From Okapia johnstoni (lineage: Eukaryota > Chordata > Mammalia > Artiodactyla > Giraffidae): a DNA stretch of 64,000 nt. Positions 46,150 through 56,592 of the stretch are shown piece after piece. A program made the position numbers and the translations under genes. Position 1 is the first letter of the stretch, and each line of letters starts with the position of its first letter. Where the stretch lies: NCBI GenBank assembly GCA_024291935.2, contig CM044311.1, positions 22,467,001 to 22,531,000 of the forward strand, read 5' to 3'. The notes under the pieces are model-generated. The model was not told where the DNA came from. It saw nothing but the letters and a program-made list of their open reading frames with translations, and did no database searches.

Positions 46150-46385
46150 ATTACTCAGCCATAAGAAGAAACAAAACTGTGCCATTTGCACTCTGTCATA
46201 TAGAGTAACATAAGTCAGGGGGAGAGGCAAATGTTGTATACTACTGTGTATATGTAGAATCTATAAAAATGGTACAGATGATCTTATTTGCAATACAGAA
46301 ATAGAGACTTAAACATAGAGAACAAACATACCGATACCCAAAGGGAAAGGCTGGGGGCTGGGAGTGAGATAAATTGGGAGAGTTC
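46150..46385 (+). mobile_element. L1 3' region, right part (split)
   Basis: Continues from 43778 with 'attactcagccataagaaga', 'gtagaatctataaaaatggt' and 'agataaattgggagag'. Confidence 0.85.
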
Positions 46386-46455
46386 TGAGCCAGGCCATCC
46401 AGAGTGGAAAGGAGATTTACAGATAGAAAGGAGTGGAACATTTTGGTCACAGGCA

Positions 46456-46664
46456 AGGGCTTCCCTGGTGGTTCAGATAGTAAAAATCTGCCTGCAATGT
46501 GGAAATGCAGATTCAAACCCTGGATAGGTAAGATTCACTGAAGAAGGAAGTGGCCATCCACTCCAGTACTTTTGTCTAGAGAATTTCATGGACATAGGAG
46601 CTTGATGGGCTACGTCCACGGGATTGCAAAGAGTCAGACACACCTGAGTGACTAACACTTTCAC
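46456..46664 (+). mobile_element. Bov-tA SINE
   Basis: 'ggcttccctggtggttcaga' to 'gagtgactaacactttcac'. Confidence 0.94.
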
Positions 46665-48090
46665 TTATTTTCAAGGTTGTGAGAGGATCTTTGGGGTAGG
46701 CCATGAGAACAGGGATTCCCTCATGAATGGAACATATAGTGATTAGGACAAGGAGCTCAGAAGAGACTGGGAGGAGATTAAACAGTTTTGTATATATTAG
46801 CCTGTGGTGTGTGGAACTGGTCCTGGGGGCCACCAGTAAAAGGAATGGGAATAGACAGGCTGAACTATGAAGGTTATTGTCCTTGAAATTGGATCGCTTC
46901 CAAATGAGCTCACTGTTGGCACTAGAAATAATGTACTTGGTTTGTTATTGAGCACATCTGCAGGATAAGCACTATGGGAAATGTGAGTGTGATCATTCAG
47001 TTTCTCCATGGAGTAAAAGCCTGTCTCTGGGCTTGACAATGCTCTGGCTGTGTGACAGTATGGAGACATATAAAGCGTGAGAACACAACAGGTATTTGAT
47101 TTTACTGGCGACCTACCTAATAATCCACAACAATATCCATTTGAAAGCATGTAACTAGAGCCAGGGAGCAGCTATATGATTATTTTTTAAACATCTTTTT
47201 GTTCTTTTAGAATTGCAAATATAGAAAGGCTAAGAATTCAAGCAGCATAATTATCTTTTAAATGTTTCAATTTTGATATAATGTATATTGAGGCAAAAAA
47301 TATTATGGTTCATAATACAAGTATATTCTCCCTCAACCTCAATTCTATCTTAGGATGTCTATTTAGAGTAAAAAAAATATAATAGTAAAACCTTAATGAC
47401 TCATCCCATGTTCATGATCATTTGTGGCCATTATAGCATAGGTCACTCCCAGCTTCCGCTATTATCAGAATGTTAAAGACCCTGTTGGGGCTTCTCATTG
47501 TCATTTGCTTGACATCCATTTATTATTTACCACTAGGGACATCACAGATGGCCCAATATCCTTCCGATACTCTTTAATGAAGAATGATCATTATTTTTAT
47601 GGGTCTTCCTCGGGCACCCTATCTGTGGGTAAATAGCTGCTGGAAGAGAAATTGTATTTGGTGAGTGATTAGCAATTGACCACACTTCACAAAGAAATCT
47701 GTGCCGTTAAACAGACTATCCAGGCTCTTTAAACTTTAATTTACCAGGGAAGATGTGGAGATAATGAGTTAAATAGGGATAAGGTATACAGATAAATAAA
47801 TGTGAAAGCACTTTGTTGCATTACTTAGGGCTATTTAGGATACAGATGACAAAAGACCTTACTCAAATTGGCTTATGCTAGGAATGTGTTACCTTCTATA
47901 ATTGAAAATTCCTAAGAAAGGAAATGACTTTAATGTGTTCAGATAAGGTCATTAAATTTGTTTTCTCTTAACTTGAATCTGTTTCTCTGGGTTACTTCCT
48001 TTTCAAACAGAAATTTTTATGTGATTGCAAGGTTGCTGCCTAACTTTTGGGGATAACATCCACCTTTAATACAAAAGAGTACTTACCCTG
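46665..48090. other. Low-copy stretch, unassigned
   Basis: The 46680-47150 part is more GC-balanced than its neighbours. It carries a 117-codon antisense frame at 46797-47150 with many Cys and Ser but no domain I know. 'caaattggcttatgctagga' at about 47864 resembles an old repeat. No gene called. Confidence 0.35.
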
Positions 48091-48267
48091 ATGCATGCAA
48101 GTGTGCTAAGTCACTTCAAACGTGTCTGACTCTTTGAAACCCTATGGACTGTAGTTCATCAGGCTCCTCTGTCTATGGGATTTTCCAGGCAAGAATATTG
48201 GAGTGGGTTACCATTTGCTTCTCTAGAGTATCTTCCCAAGGATCAAAACCATGTATGTTATGTCTCC
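48091..48267 (-). mobile_element. Bov-tA SINE, antisense, fused to L1
   Basis: 'gtgctaagtcacttcaaacg' to 'tatgtctcctac'. The head is missing because the next bases are L1. 'cactgttggtggg' could belong to either element. Confidence 0.88.
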
Positions 48268-49042
48268 TACACTGTTGGTGGGAATGTAAATTGGTAACAG
48301 ACACTGTAGAGAACAGTGTGGAGGTTCCTTAAAAAACTGAAAACAGAGCTACCATATGATCCAACAATCCCACTCTCAGATATATATTCAGAAAAAAGAT
48401 GAATTCAAAAATACACATGCACTCCAACATTCACTGTCGTGCTATTTACAAAATTCAAAACATAGAAGTAAACTAAAAGTGCATCAACAAAGGAATGGAT
48501 AAAAAAGATGAAAAAAAATATATATATATAATGGACTGTTACTCAGCAATAAAATGAATGAAATAATGCCTTTTGCAGCAATACGGATGGACCTAGAGAT
48601 GATCATATTAAATGAAGTGAGTCAGAGAAAAATAAATGTCATATGATATCATCTATACATGGAATCTAAAAAAGTGAAACCAATGAAATTATTTACAAAA
48701 CAGAAGTAGACTCATAGAGAAAGCACAAAATTATGGTTACCAAAGGGATAATGGTATGGGGTGGAGGTAAATTAGGAGTTTGGGATTAACTATATATACA
48801 GTTCTGTGTATATATGTATATAGCACAAATATACGAATCAAAGTGTCCAGTATGCTACTGGAGAAGAGCGGAGGTCAATGGCTTATAGCTCCAGAAAGAA
48901 TAAAGCAATTGGACCAAAGTAGTACTGTATATAAAATAGGTAATCAGCAAGGTCCTATTACCTAACACAGAGAATTATATTCAATATCTTATAATCACTT
49001 ATAATTGAAAGAATCTGGAAAAAATGCATATATGCATAACTG
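48268..49042 (+). mobile_element. L1 3' region with embedded BovB patch
   Basis: 'actgttggtgggaatgtaaa' at 48270, 'taccatatgatccaacaatc' near 48350, 'gttactcagcaataaaatga' at 48538, 'aaaataggtaatcagcaagg' at 48932. Interrupted by 48840-48921. No poly(A); a SINE follows. Confidence 0.9.
48840..48921 (+). mobile_element. BovB 5'-region patch inside L1
   Basis: 'gtccagtatgctactggaga' and 'ctccagaaagaataaagcaa' match the BovB 5' region, and match 50437-50515 closely. It has neither BovB end. Confidence 0.85.
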
Positions 49043-49150
49043 AGGGCCTTCCCTGGTAGCTCAGCTGGTAAAGAATCTGCCTGCAATGCAGGAGACACTT
49101 TTGCTTGTAGAATCCCCATAGAAAGGAGCCTGGCAAAGCATGACGTTCTT
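49043..49150 (+). mobile_element. Bov-tA SINE, internally deleted
   Basis: Head 'ggccttccctggtagctcag' to 'caatgcaggagacac', then a jump to 'gtagaatccccatagaaagg'. The tail is lost. Confidence 0.82.
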
Positions 49151-49403
49151 AAGAGCATCTTTTTTCCCTAAACTTCACACACAATACATATTCTAATTTC
49201 CAGTTATGCTTTTTAAAGTATTTAAAGAAACTTGCAAAATAATCTGATGGCACAATTCTTATTTGTAAACACTGTTCCCTATAATTTTATAGTTGTCCCC
49301 CATACTTGTGTCAATGATTATTATTATTTTTTTTTTTTTAGGCACTCATAGAGCATGGCTGTCTTCTTTTCTTAAAGCATATCCAAAGTACTCCCTTTAG
49401 AAA

Positions 49404-49525
49404 TCACAGCCTTATCATGGCCAAGGGGCTTGTGTAATTCAGTGAAGCTGTGAGCCATATCGTGTAGGGCCATCCAAGATGGAGGTCATAGTGAAGAGTT
49501 CTGACAAAACATGGTCCACTGGAGG
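49404..49525 (+). mobile_element. BovB 5' region, left part (split)
   Basis: 'tcacagccttatcatggcca' and 'acaaaacatggtccactgga' match the BovB 5' end seen at 59139. Continues at 50322 after the nested BovB. Confidence 0.9.
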
Positions 49526-50321
49526 TCAGTTCAGTTCAGTCACTCAGTTATGTCTGGCTGTTTGAGACCCCATGGACTGCAGCACCCCCAGCTTCCCTGT
49601 CCATCACCAACTCCCAGAGCTTCTTCAAACTCATGACCATTGAGTCAGTTATGCCATCCAACCATCTCATCCTCTGTTGTCCCCTTCTCCTCCCGCCTTC
49701 CATCTTTCTCAGCATCAGGGTCTTTTCAAATGAGTCAGCTGTTCGCATCAGGTGGCCAAAATATTGGAGTTTCAGCTTCAGCATCAGTCCTTCCAATGAA
49801 TATTCAGGACTGATTTCCTTTAGGATGGACTGATTGGATCTCCTTGCTGTCCAAGGGACTCTCAAGAGTCTTCTCCAACACCACAATCAAAAGCATTAAT
49901 TCTTTGGCACTCAGCTTTCTTTATAGGACTATACAGACACTTTAACATCCATACGTGACTATTGTAAAATCCATAGCTTTGACTAGACAGACCTTTCTTG
50001 GCAAAGTGATGTCTCTGTTTTTTAATATGCTGTCTAGGTTGGTCATAACTTTTCTTCCAAGGAGCAAGCGTTTTTTAATTTCATGGCTGCAGTCACCATC
50101 TGCTGTGATTTTGGAGCCCCCCAAAATAAAGTCTGTCACTGTTTCCATTGTCTCCCCATCTATTTTTTTTCCTGAATTTGTGTTTTAAGCCAGCTTTTTC
50201 ACTCTCCTCTTTCATTTTCATCAAGAGGCTCTTTAGTTCTTCTTCACTTTCTGCCATAAGGATAGTGTCATCTGCATATCTGAGGTTATTGATATTTCTC
50301 CCGGCAATATCTGGGAGACTG
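49526..50321 (-). mobile_element. BovB LINE nested in BovB
   Basis: Tail edge 'tcagttcagttcagtcactc' at 49527, then about 800 bases of antisense 3' coding region. These include frames 49548-49886 ('[19 protein letters not shown]') and 49942-50148. It ends near 'cccggcaat' with about 13 unmatched bases. Flanked by perfect 'ccactggagg' at 49516-49525 and 50322-50331. Truncated and stopped. Confidence 0.96.
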
Positions 50322-50620
50322 CCACTGGAGGTAGGAATGGCAATCGACTCCAGTATTCTTGCCGTGAGAACCCCATGAACAGTATGAAAAGGCAAAAAGA
50401 TATGATACCAGAAAATGAGCTCCCCAGGTCACAAGATGTCCAGTATGCTACTGGAGAAGAGTGGAGGGCAATGGCTTAGAACTCCAGAAAGAATAAAACA
50501 ATTGGGCCAAAGCAGAAATGACACTCAGTTGCGGCTGTGTCTGGTGGGGAAAGTAAAGTCCATTGCCATAAGGAAAGGTAAGCATTCAATATCACAGTAA
50601 TCCAAGTCTGTATGTGGGTC
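50322..50620 (+). mobile_element. BovB 5' region, right part
   Basis: 'gactccagtattcttgccgt' and 'aacagtatgaaaaggcaaaa', then the 'cagtatgctactggagaaga' block. After about 50575 it skips several hundred consensus bases, since 'aatatcacagtaatccaagt' of the endonuclease follows. It stops at 'tgtatgtggg'. Confidence 0.92.
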
Positions 50621-50621
50621 A

Positions 50622-51170
50622 TGCTGCATCCCAGGCTTCCCTGTCCATCACCAACTCCCAGAGCTTCCTCAAACTCATGTTCATTGAGTCGGTGAATCAT
50701 TCAACCATCTCATGTTCTGTCATCCCCTTCTCCTCCCACCTTCAATCATTTCCAGCATCAGGGTCTTTTCAAATGAGTCAGTTCTTCACATCAGGTGGCC
50801 AAAATATTGGAGCTTCAGCTTCAGCATCAGTCCTTCCAATGAATATTTAGGACTGATTTCCTTTAGGATGGACTGGACTCCTTGATGTCCATGAGATTCT
50901 CAAGAGTCTTCTCCAGCACCACAGTTCAAAAGCATCAATTTTACAGTGCTCAGCTTTCTTTATAGTCCAACTCTCACATCCATACATGACTACTGGAAAA
51001 ACCATAGCTTTGACTAGATAGACCTTTGTTGGCAAAGTAATGTCTCTGCTTTTAATCTGTTGTCTATGTTGGTCATAACATTTCTTCCAAGAAGCAAACG
51101 TCTTTTAATTTCATGGCTGCAGTCGCCATCTACAGTGATTTTGGAGTCCAAAAACATAACTTAGCAACTC
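50622..51170 (-). mobile_element. BovB LINE 3' region, antisense, tail missing
   Basis: Starts at 'tgctgcatcccaggcttccc', short of the normal tail by about 60 bases, and runs to 'gattttggagtccaaaaa'. Antisense frame 50847-51035 holds 'YGCESWTIKKAEH'. Confidence 0.92.
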
Positions 51171-51185
51171 ATAAGTTATTTTTCC

Positions 51186-51320
51186 CTTGAATCTTTCCCA
51201 GCATCATGGTCTTTTCCAAGGAGTTGTCTCTTTGAACCAAGTGGCCAAAGAATTGGAGCTTCAGCATCCATTCTTCCAATGAATATTCAGACACAATTTA
51301 GCAACTAAAAAACAACAATC
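51186..51320. mobile_element. BovB fragments in opposed orientation
   Basis: 51186-51290 is antisense and repeats the part already present at about 50745-50850. 51290-51316 ('cagacacaatttagcaacta' plus 'aacaacaa') is a sense-oriented BovB/SINE-type 3' tail. Confidence 0.75.
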
Positions 51321-51379
51321 CAAAATAAGTAGATTTCATGTTCATGTTCCTTCAAGTTATATAACTATTATTTCATTTT

Positions 51380-52255
51380 GTAGTGAGAATATATAAAATC
51401 AAATTTCTTAGCAAATTTGTGGTATATAATACATATAGTACTATTGACCATAACCACAGTTCTCTGAGTTAGACTTCCATAGCTCATTTATATTCTGATT
51501 ACAAGTTTGTATGCTTTGACCAGCATATTCTCAGTTTCCCCAAGCCCTTATAACATCATTCTACTCTCTTGCTTCTAAAAGTTCAGCTTTTGTAGATTCT
51601 ATATACAACTGATGTCATACAATATCTGTCTTTCTGTCTTATTTCGTTTAGCCTAACACCCTAATGGTCTATCCATGTTGTTTCAAATGGCAGAATACCC
51701 TTTTTTTTTATAACTGAATAATATTTCATTGTGTGTGCACACACATTGTTGTTATGCAATTACCAATTGGCAGACACTTAGGTTGTTTCCATATTTTGGT
51801 TTATTCAACTCAGTGACAAAGCCAAAAATCTGACTAAAGAGCAGCACCAGAAATGAACAGACATTTTTCTGGTGGAAACATGCAAATGGCCAAAAGGTAC
51901 ATGAAAGATGTTCAACATCACTAACAATCAGGAAATTGCAAATCAAAACCAAAATGAGATATTATCTCAGATCTGTTAGAATGGCTATCATCAAGAAGAG
52001 AAGAGATAATAAATATTAACAAGAATATGGAGAAGAAGGAAGTCTTGTGCCCTACTGTTGATGGAATGTAAATTGATATAGCCACTGTGGAAAAGAGCTA
52101 AAGATTCCTCAGAAAATTAGAAATAAAACTACTTTATGATCAGCAATTCCATTTCTGAGTATATATCCAAAGGAAATGAAAATGGTATTGAAAAGATAGC
52201 TTCACTCTCAGGTTTTGTAATGTTATTCATAATAGTTCATTTATTTTAACAGTAG
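51380..52255 (-). mobile_element. L1 with 5' inversion
   Basis: 51380-51801 is antisense L1 3' DNA ('aaccacagttctctgagtta', 'tttataactgaataatattt', 'acacttaggttgtttccata'). From about 51802 the orientation switches to sense with upstream L1 ('gcaaatggccaaaaggtaca', 'aagatgttcaacatcactaa', 'gttattcataatag' at the end). The two pieces meet end to end in the L1 map. Confidence 0.88.
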
Positions 52256-52261
52256 CTAAGG

Positions 52262-52720
52262 TAATGACTGTCTTAATATTGACAAAGTAGATTTTAGAGA
52301 AGAGTTTTACCAAGGGTATGTAGGGTCTTTTCATAATGATAAAGGGGACAATTCATCTATAAGACTTAACGATCCTAAACATTTCTGTATCTGATAATGA
52401 GCTTCAAAACAAAAGCAGCAAAAACTGATAAGACTACAAGAAAAAAATAGGTAAATTCACAACTGTGGTTAGAGATTTTAACATTATTTTCTGAATAATT
52501 GATAGAACCAGGAGACAGAAAATCAGTAAAGATATAGAACACTCAAATAGCATTATCAACCAAATTGACATAATTCACATTCATGGAATACTCCACAAAA
52601 CTACAGCAGAAAACACATTCTTTTAAAATTTAAATCAAACATTTGCAAAGATAGATGATATTCTGGGTCATAAAGCAAGTCTCAATAAATTGAAAAGTAT
52701 TCAAGCTATACAAAGTGTGT
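52262..52720 (+). mobile_element. L1 ORF2 endonuclease-region fragment
   Basis: 'aaagtagattttagagaaga' at 52284, 'aatgataaaggggacaattc' near 52336, 'gacagaaaatcagtaaagat' and 'gatattctgggtcataaagc' at about 52657 match the ORF2 5' half. An internal L1 piece without a 3' end. Confidence 0.78.
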
Positions 52721-52913
52721 TTTTTGAATCTATTTTGTTTACTAATTCCCCTGTTGACATATAATTAAAAACCACAGATATTTCTCAATTTATAGGGTAT
52801 AGGATATTTAAAGATCTAAATAAGTGATAAAATGGTTAATTTTAAATCCCCAAGAAACATGGATTATTTTAAATATATGTCTTTCGATCAGTGAATTATG
52901 AATGCATACGAGG

Positions 52914-53128
52914 GTGCATGCTAAGTTGCTTCAGTCTTGTTCAACTCTTTGTGACCCTGTGGACCGTAGCCCACCAAACTTCTCTGTCTATGGGATCCCA
53001 GGCAAGAATACTGGATTAGGTTGCCATGCTCTTCTCCAAGGGATCTTCCCAACCTAGGAATTGAACCTGTGTCTCCCGCAACTCCTGCATTGTAGGCAGA
53101 TTCTTTACTGCTGAGCCACTGGGGAAGC
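52914..53128 (-). mobile_element. Bov-tA SINE, antisense
   Basis: 'tgcatgctaagttgcttcag' to 'tgagccactggggaagcc'. Confidence 0.94.
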
Positions 53129-53244
53129 CTAACTTATAAATAACCTGTGCTAAATAGAAGGAGATAGAATAATGGTAATAAGAAAAATAGACAAGTTTCT
53201 CCTTTTAAATGTTGCTGATTTTCTATTTAAAAGTAATCAATAAA

Positions 53245-53630
53245 TCAGAAAGGGAAAAACAAATATCATATATTAATGCATATATATGGATTCTAGAAAA
53301 ACAGCACAGATGAATCGATTTTCAAGATAGGAATAGAGGCCCAGATATAGAGAATGGACATGTAGACAAGGTGAATTAGAAGAGTAACATTGACACATAC
53401 ACACTACGATGTGTAAAACAGGTAGTGAGTGGGAAGTTGTTGTGTAACATAAAGAGCTCATTTCCATGCTCTGTGAAGACCTAGAGGGGTGCGATGGGGG
53501 GGGCAGAGGGAGGCTCAAGAAGGAGGGGATATATGTATACATATAGCTGATTATATTGTACAGTGGAAACTAACACAACATTGCAAAGCAATGATATTCC
53601 AAAAATAAAAATAAAAATAACAAATAAAAG
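53245..53630 (+). mobile_element. L1 3' end
   Basis: 'atatggattctagaaaaaca' at 53284, 'gggcagagggaggctc' near 53500, 'aaactaacacaacattgcaa' at 53567 and an A-rich '(aaaat)n' tail. Confidence 0.88.
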
Positions 53631-54318
53631 TAATCAGAATTTCATATACTCATAGATTGAAGAATTAGACTGAATGTTCCTTACTACTGTGGAATGAAAT
53701 CAAGGTAAGTGATTATCCAAATCAGTTTTACTTGGCACTGATAATTTTTTCTGTGACTTTTAAAATTGCAAAATGTTAATGTATTTTCTATAATGCTATT
53801 CCTTATATCTATTATATGCACATATTTTATTCTTATAATACTTAAGTATATCAAAATCAATTATATTTTTAAATTGTGGAGTGATTCTTATAATATTGCT
53901 TTATCACCAAGTCCAATGTATATATTAAACTAGTTATGCTCTAAGATTAATTTTAAACTTTATCAATCTATACTGTTTATTTATTTGTAATGCTTTAACA
54001 AATGAGTGATTGATCTGAATTTGAATTTTGTTTCTGTGACTTTCCAGATTTATAAACCAAGAAAAGTAATTTCATCATTCTGCTTATCAGAATTTTAGTT
54101 ATAAAAATAATAGAAATGAATGATAAGGTATATTATATAAGTGTGTACTACTTTATATTACTATCATTATTTATTTTTTCCATTCCATGATTTTCTATTT
54201 GTAGAAACTCTATCTATTGTTATTTTTATATCTTAGAACCATTTTACTGCTTGGGCACATTCTGTTTTATTTGTTGCTGTTAATAAATCATACTTCTTGG
54301 TGAAATTCTCTCACATTG
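53631..54318. other. AT-rich low-copy stretch
   Basis: Nothing recognised. Confidence 0.5.
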
Positions 54319-54319
54319 A

Positions 54320-55142
54320 CTCAGTTCAGTTCAGTTCAGTCGCTCAATCGTGTCTGACTCTTTGTAACCCCATGGACCACAGCACTCCAGGCCTCCCTGT
54401 CCATCACCAGCTCCCGGAGTTTACCCAAACTCATGTCCATTGAGTCTGTGATGCCATCCAACCATCTCATCCTCTGGCGTCCCCTTCTCCTCCTGCCCTC
54501 AATATTTCCTAGCATCAGGGTCTTTTCAAATGAGTCAGTTCTTCACATCAGGTGGTCAAAATATTGGAGTTTGCTTCAACATCAGTCTTTCCAATGAACA
54601 CTTAGGACTGATCTTTAGGATGGACTGGTTGGATCTCCAATGGACTCTCAAGAGTCTTCTCCAACACCACAGTTCAAAACCATCAATTCTTCTGTGCTCA
54701 GTGTTCTTTATAGTCCAACTTTCACATCTATACATGTCTACTGGAAAAACCATAGCTTTGACTAGATGGACGTTTGTTGGCAAAGTAATGTCTCTGCTTT
54801 TTAATATGCTGCCTAGGTTGGTCATAACTTTCCTTCCCAGGAGTAAGCATCTTTTAATTTCATGGCTGCAGTCACCATCTGCAGTGATTTTGGAAACCAA
54901 AAATATAAAGTCTGCCACTGTTTCCCCACATATTTTCCATGAAGTGATGGGACCAGATGCCATGATCTTAGTTTTCTGAATGTTGAGCTTTAAGCCAACT
55001 TTTTCACTCTCCTCTTTCACTTTCATCAAGAGGTTCTTTAGTTCTTCTTCACTTTCTGCCATAAGGGTGGTGTCATCTGCATATCTGAGGTTATTGATAT
55101 TTCTCCCAGCAATCTTGATTCCAGCTTGTGCTTTATCCAGCC
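54320..55142 (-). mobile_element. BovB LINE, 5'-truncated, antisense
   Basis: (TTCAG)n tail edge at 54320. The sense frame 54556-55062 (168 aa) is intact over '[20 protein letters not shown]' to '[11 protein letters not shown]', that is, downstream of the YxDD box. It ends in 'cagcttgtgctttatccag'. One of the better-preserved 3' copies. Confidence 0.95.
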
Positions 55143-55514
55143 TTAGGTAGTCACAAACTTTTCAAGCTCTTGTCTATATTAACAAGAGTTATGCAAGCAA
55201 AGGATTGATAAATATTTGCACATTGAAACTCATGCTCTGAAAAACCTCCTTTTGAAAACCATTCACCACACTCTAAAGACCTTTGAATTTTACTCCAGAA
55301 TGACTTGAGGTGATATGATAAAAAGCTTAGTGGATGAGAGATCATCATCCACAGTTCAGCTTCTTGCGATTCCATCTTATTGCAAGCGTCTAGCTCACCT
55401 CCAGACATCAATGAGGCAAAAACCAAACAAAAAACTCTGCCAAGTCAACATACAAAATTATGATATAATAAAATATGATATTATATTTTTCAATGGTTTC
55501 TTACATAGACTGCT
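55143..55514. other. Unassigned stretch with a 91-codon antisense frame
   Basis: The frame at 55151-55426 has no domain I recognise. No repeat identified. Could be part of a dead retrocopy, but no tail or TSD supports that. Confidence 0.3.
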
Positions 55515-55777
55515 GAGCAGAATAGTGTTCCCTAAAGTATACCCAGATTCTAATCTCTAAAACATTCAAATATATTGCCTTACAATGCCTTACATTAAAA
55601 AAAAGAAAGAAAGAAACTTTGCAGACTTTATTAAAAACCATAAGGACGAGATAATATGTTGGAGTCTCCAAATGGATCCAATGAGGCAGGGAGTTGTGAG
55701 TCAGGAGGAAGTATGTTGACAGAAGCAGAGGCCCAAGTAGTGCAATCGCCAGGTTTGCTGATGGAACGTGGCAACAT
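55515..55777 (+). mobile_element. MLT1-like MaLR LTR fragment
   Basis: 'cagaatagtgttccctaaag', 'actttgcagactttatt' at about 55616 and 'agcagaggcccaagtagtgc' follow the MLT1 order. An A-rich microsatellite lies at 55592-55615. Confidence 0.65.
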
Positions 55778-55780
55778 TTA

Positions 55781-56592
55781 TGTTATGGACTGAATATTTG
55801 TAGTCTCTAAAAATTTATGAGTTGAAATCTAATCCTTAATGTAATGGTTATTGGAAGTGAAGCCTTGGGAGATAGAGTTAGATTAGATCATGAAAATGGG
55901 GCCTTCATAATGAGATTAGTGCCCTTCTAAAAAGATGAGAAACAGGAACAAACTTTCTCCCTGTCTTTTTCACCAAGGATAGATCATGTGAAGATATGAC
56001 TGGGAAGAAGGTCCTCACCATAAACACAAACATATTCATACGTTGATCTTAGGGTTCTATTAGGGAACCACCCACCTTGGCCAAGCCTGCTTGCATGAGT
56101 TGTATCAGAACAGGAGGACCCAATAAGGAACATGATGCTGCCCTGGAAAACTAACCAGGAGAATTCAGGACTGACCTAAAGAAGGAGAAGATGACTAATC
56201 TCCCAGAGTCTTTCTCATTGGAATCTATCTTGGCTGAGAGATACATGCAGTGCCAGGGAAGACCCTGAGTCAGACTATTGGTCAAGCAATGTAATTGGTC
56301 AGAGACAACTCAGAAACTAACCATAAAATCTGAGATTTCAAGCCGGGTCACAGAGCAGTTCTCCTGGGTTCCCGAACCCTACTGTACTCCACCCAATCAC
56401 TCCTACCTAATAAAGCCTTTTGCTTTGTCAGCATGTGTGTCTCATCAGACAACTCATTTCCAAGTGTTCTTGACTTTATCCCAGTGAGGCCCATGTCAGA
56501 GTCTAACTTCAAGAATTGTAAAATAATAATTTGTGATTTTTATGTCACTAATTTCTTATCCTTTCTTATAGCAGCAATAGGAAACTAATACT
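55781..56592 (+). mobile_element. MaLR LTR relic split by an ERV LTR
   Basis: Starts 'tgttatggactgaatatttg', continues 'gggattagtgccc'-like text at about 55914 and 'catgtgaagatatgactggg', and resumes after the insert with 'gcagcaataggaaactaata' at 56571. Old MaLR-type LTR in two pieces. Confidence 0.65.
56041..56510 (+). mobile_element. ERV LTR (solo or partial)
   Basis: Contains 'tgggttcccgaaccctactg' at 56368, an AATAAA polyadenylation signal in 'acctaataaagccttttgct' at about 56406, and a 'tgtgtgtctcatcagaca' R/U5-like part. No gag, pol or env sequence is in the window. The short open frame at 56278-56487 lies within the LTR. Family not assigned and exact ends uncertain. Confidence 0.65.

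Noticed and set aside
46797..47150. A 117-codon antisense frame as a gene
   Set aside because: No recognisable domain, no splice or promoter context, and many Cys/Ser/Pro without pattern. Left as unassigned.
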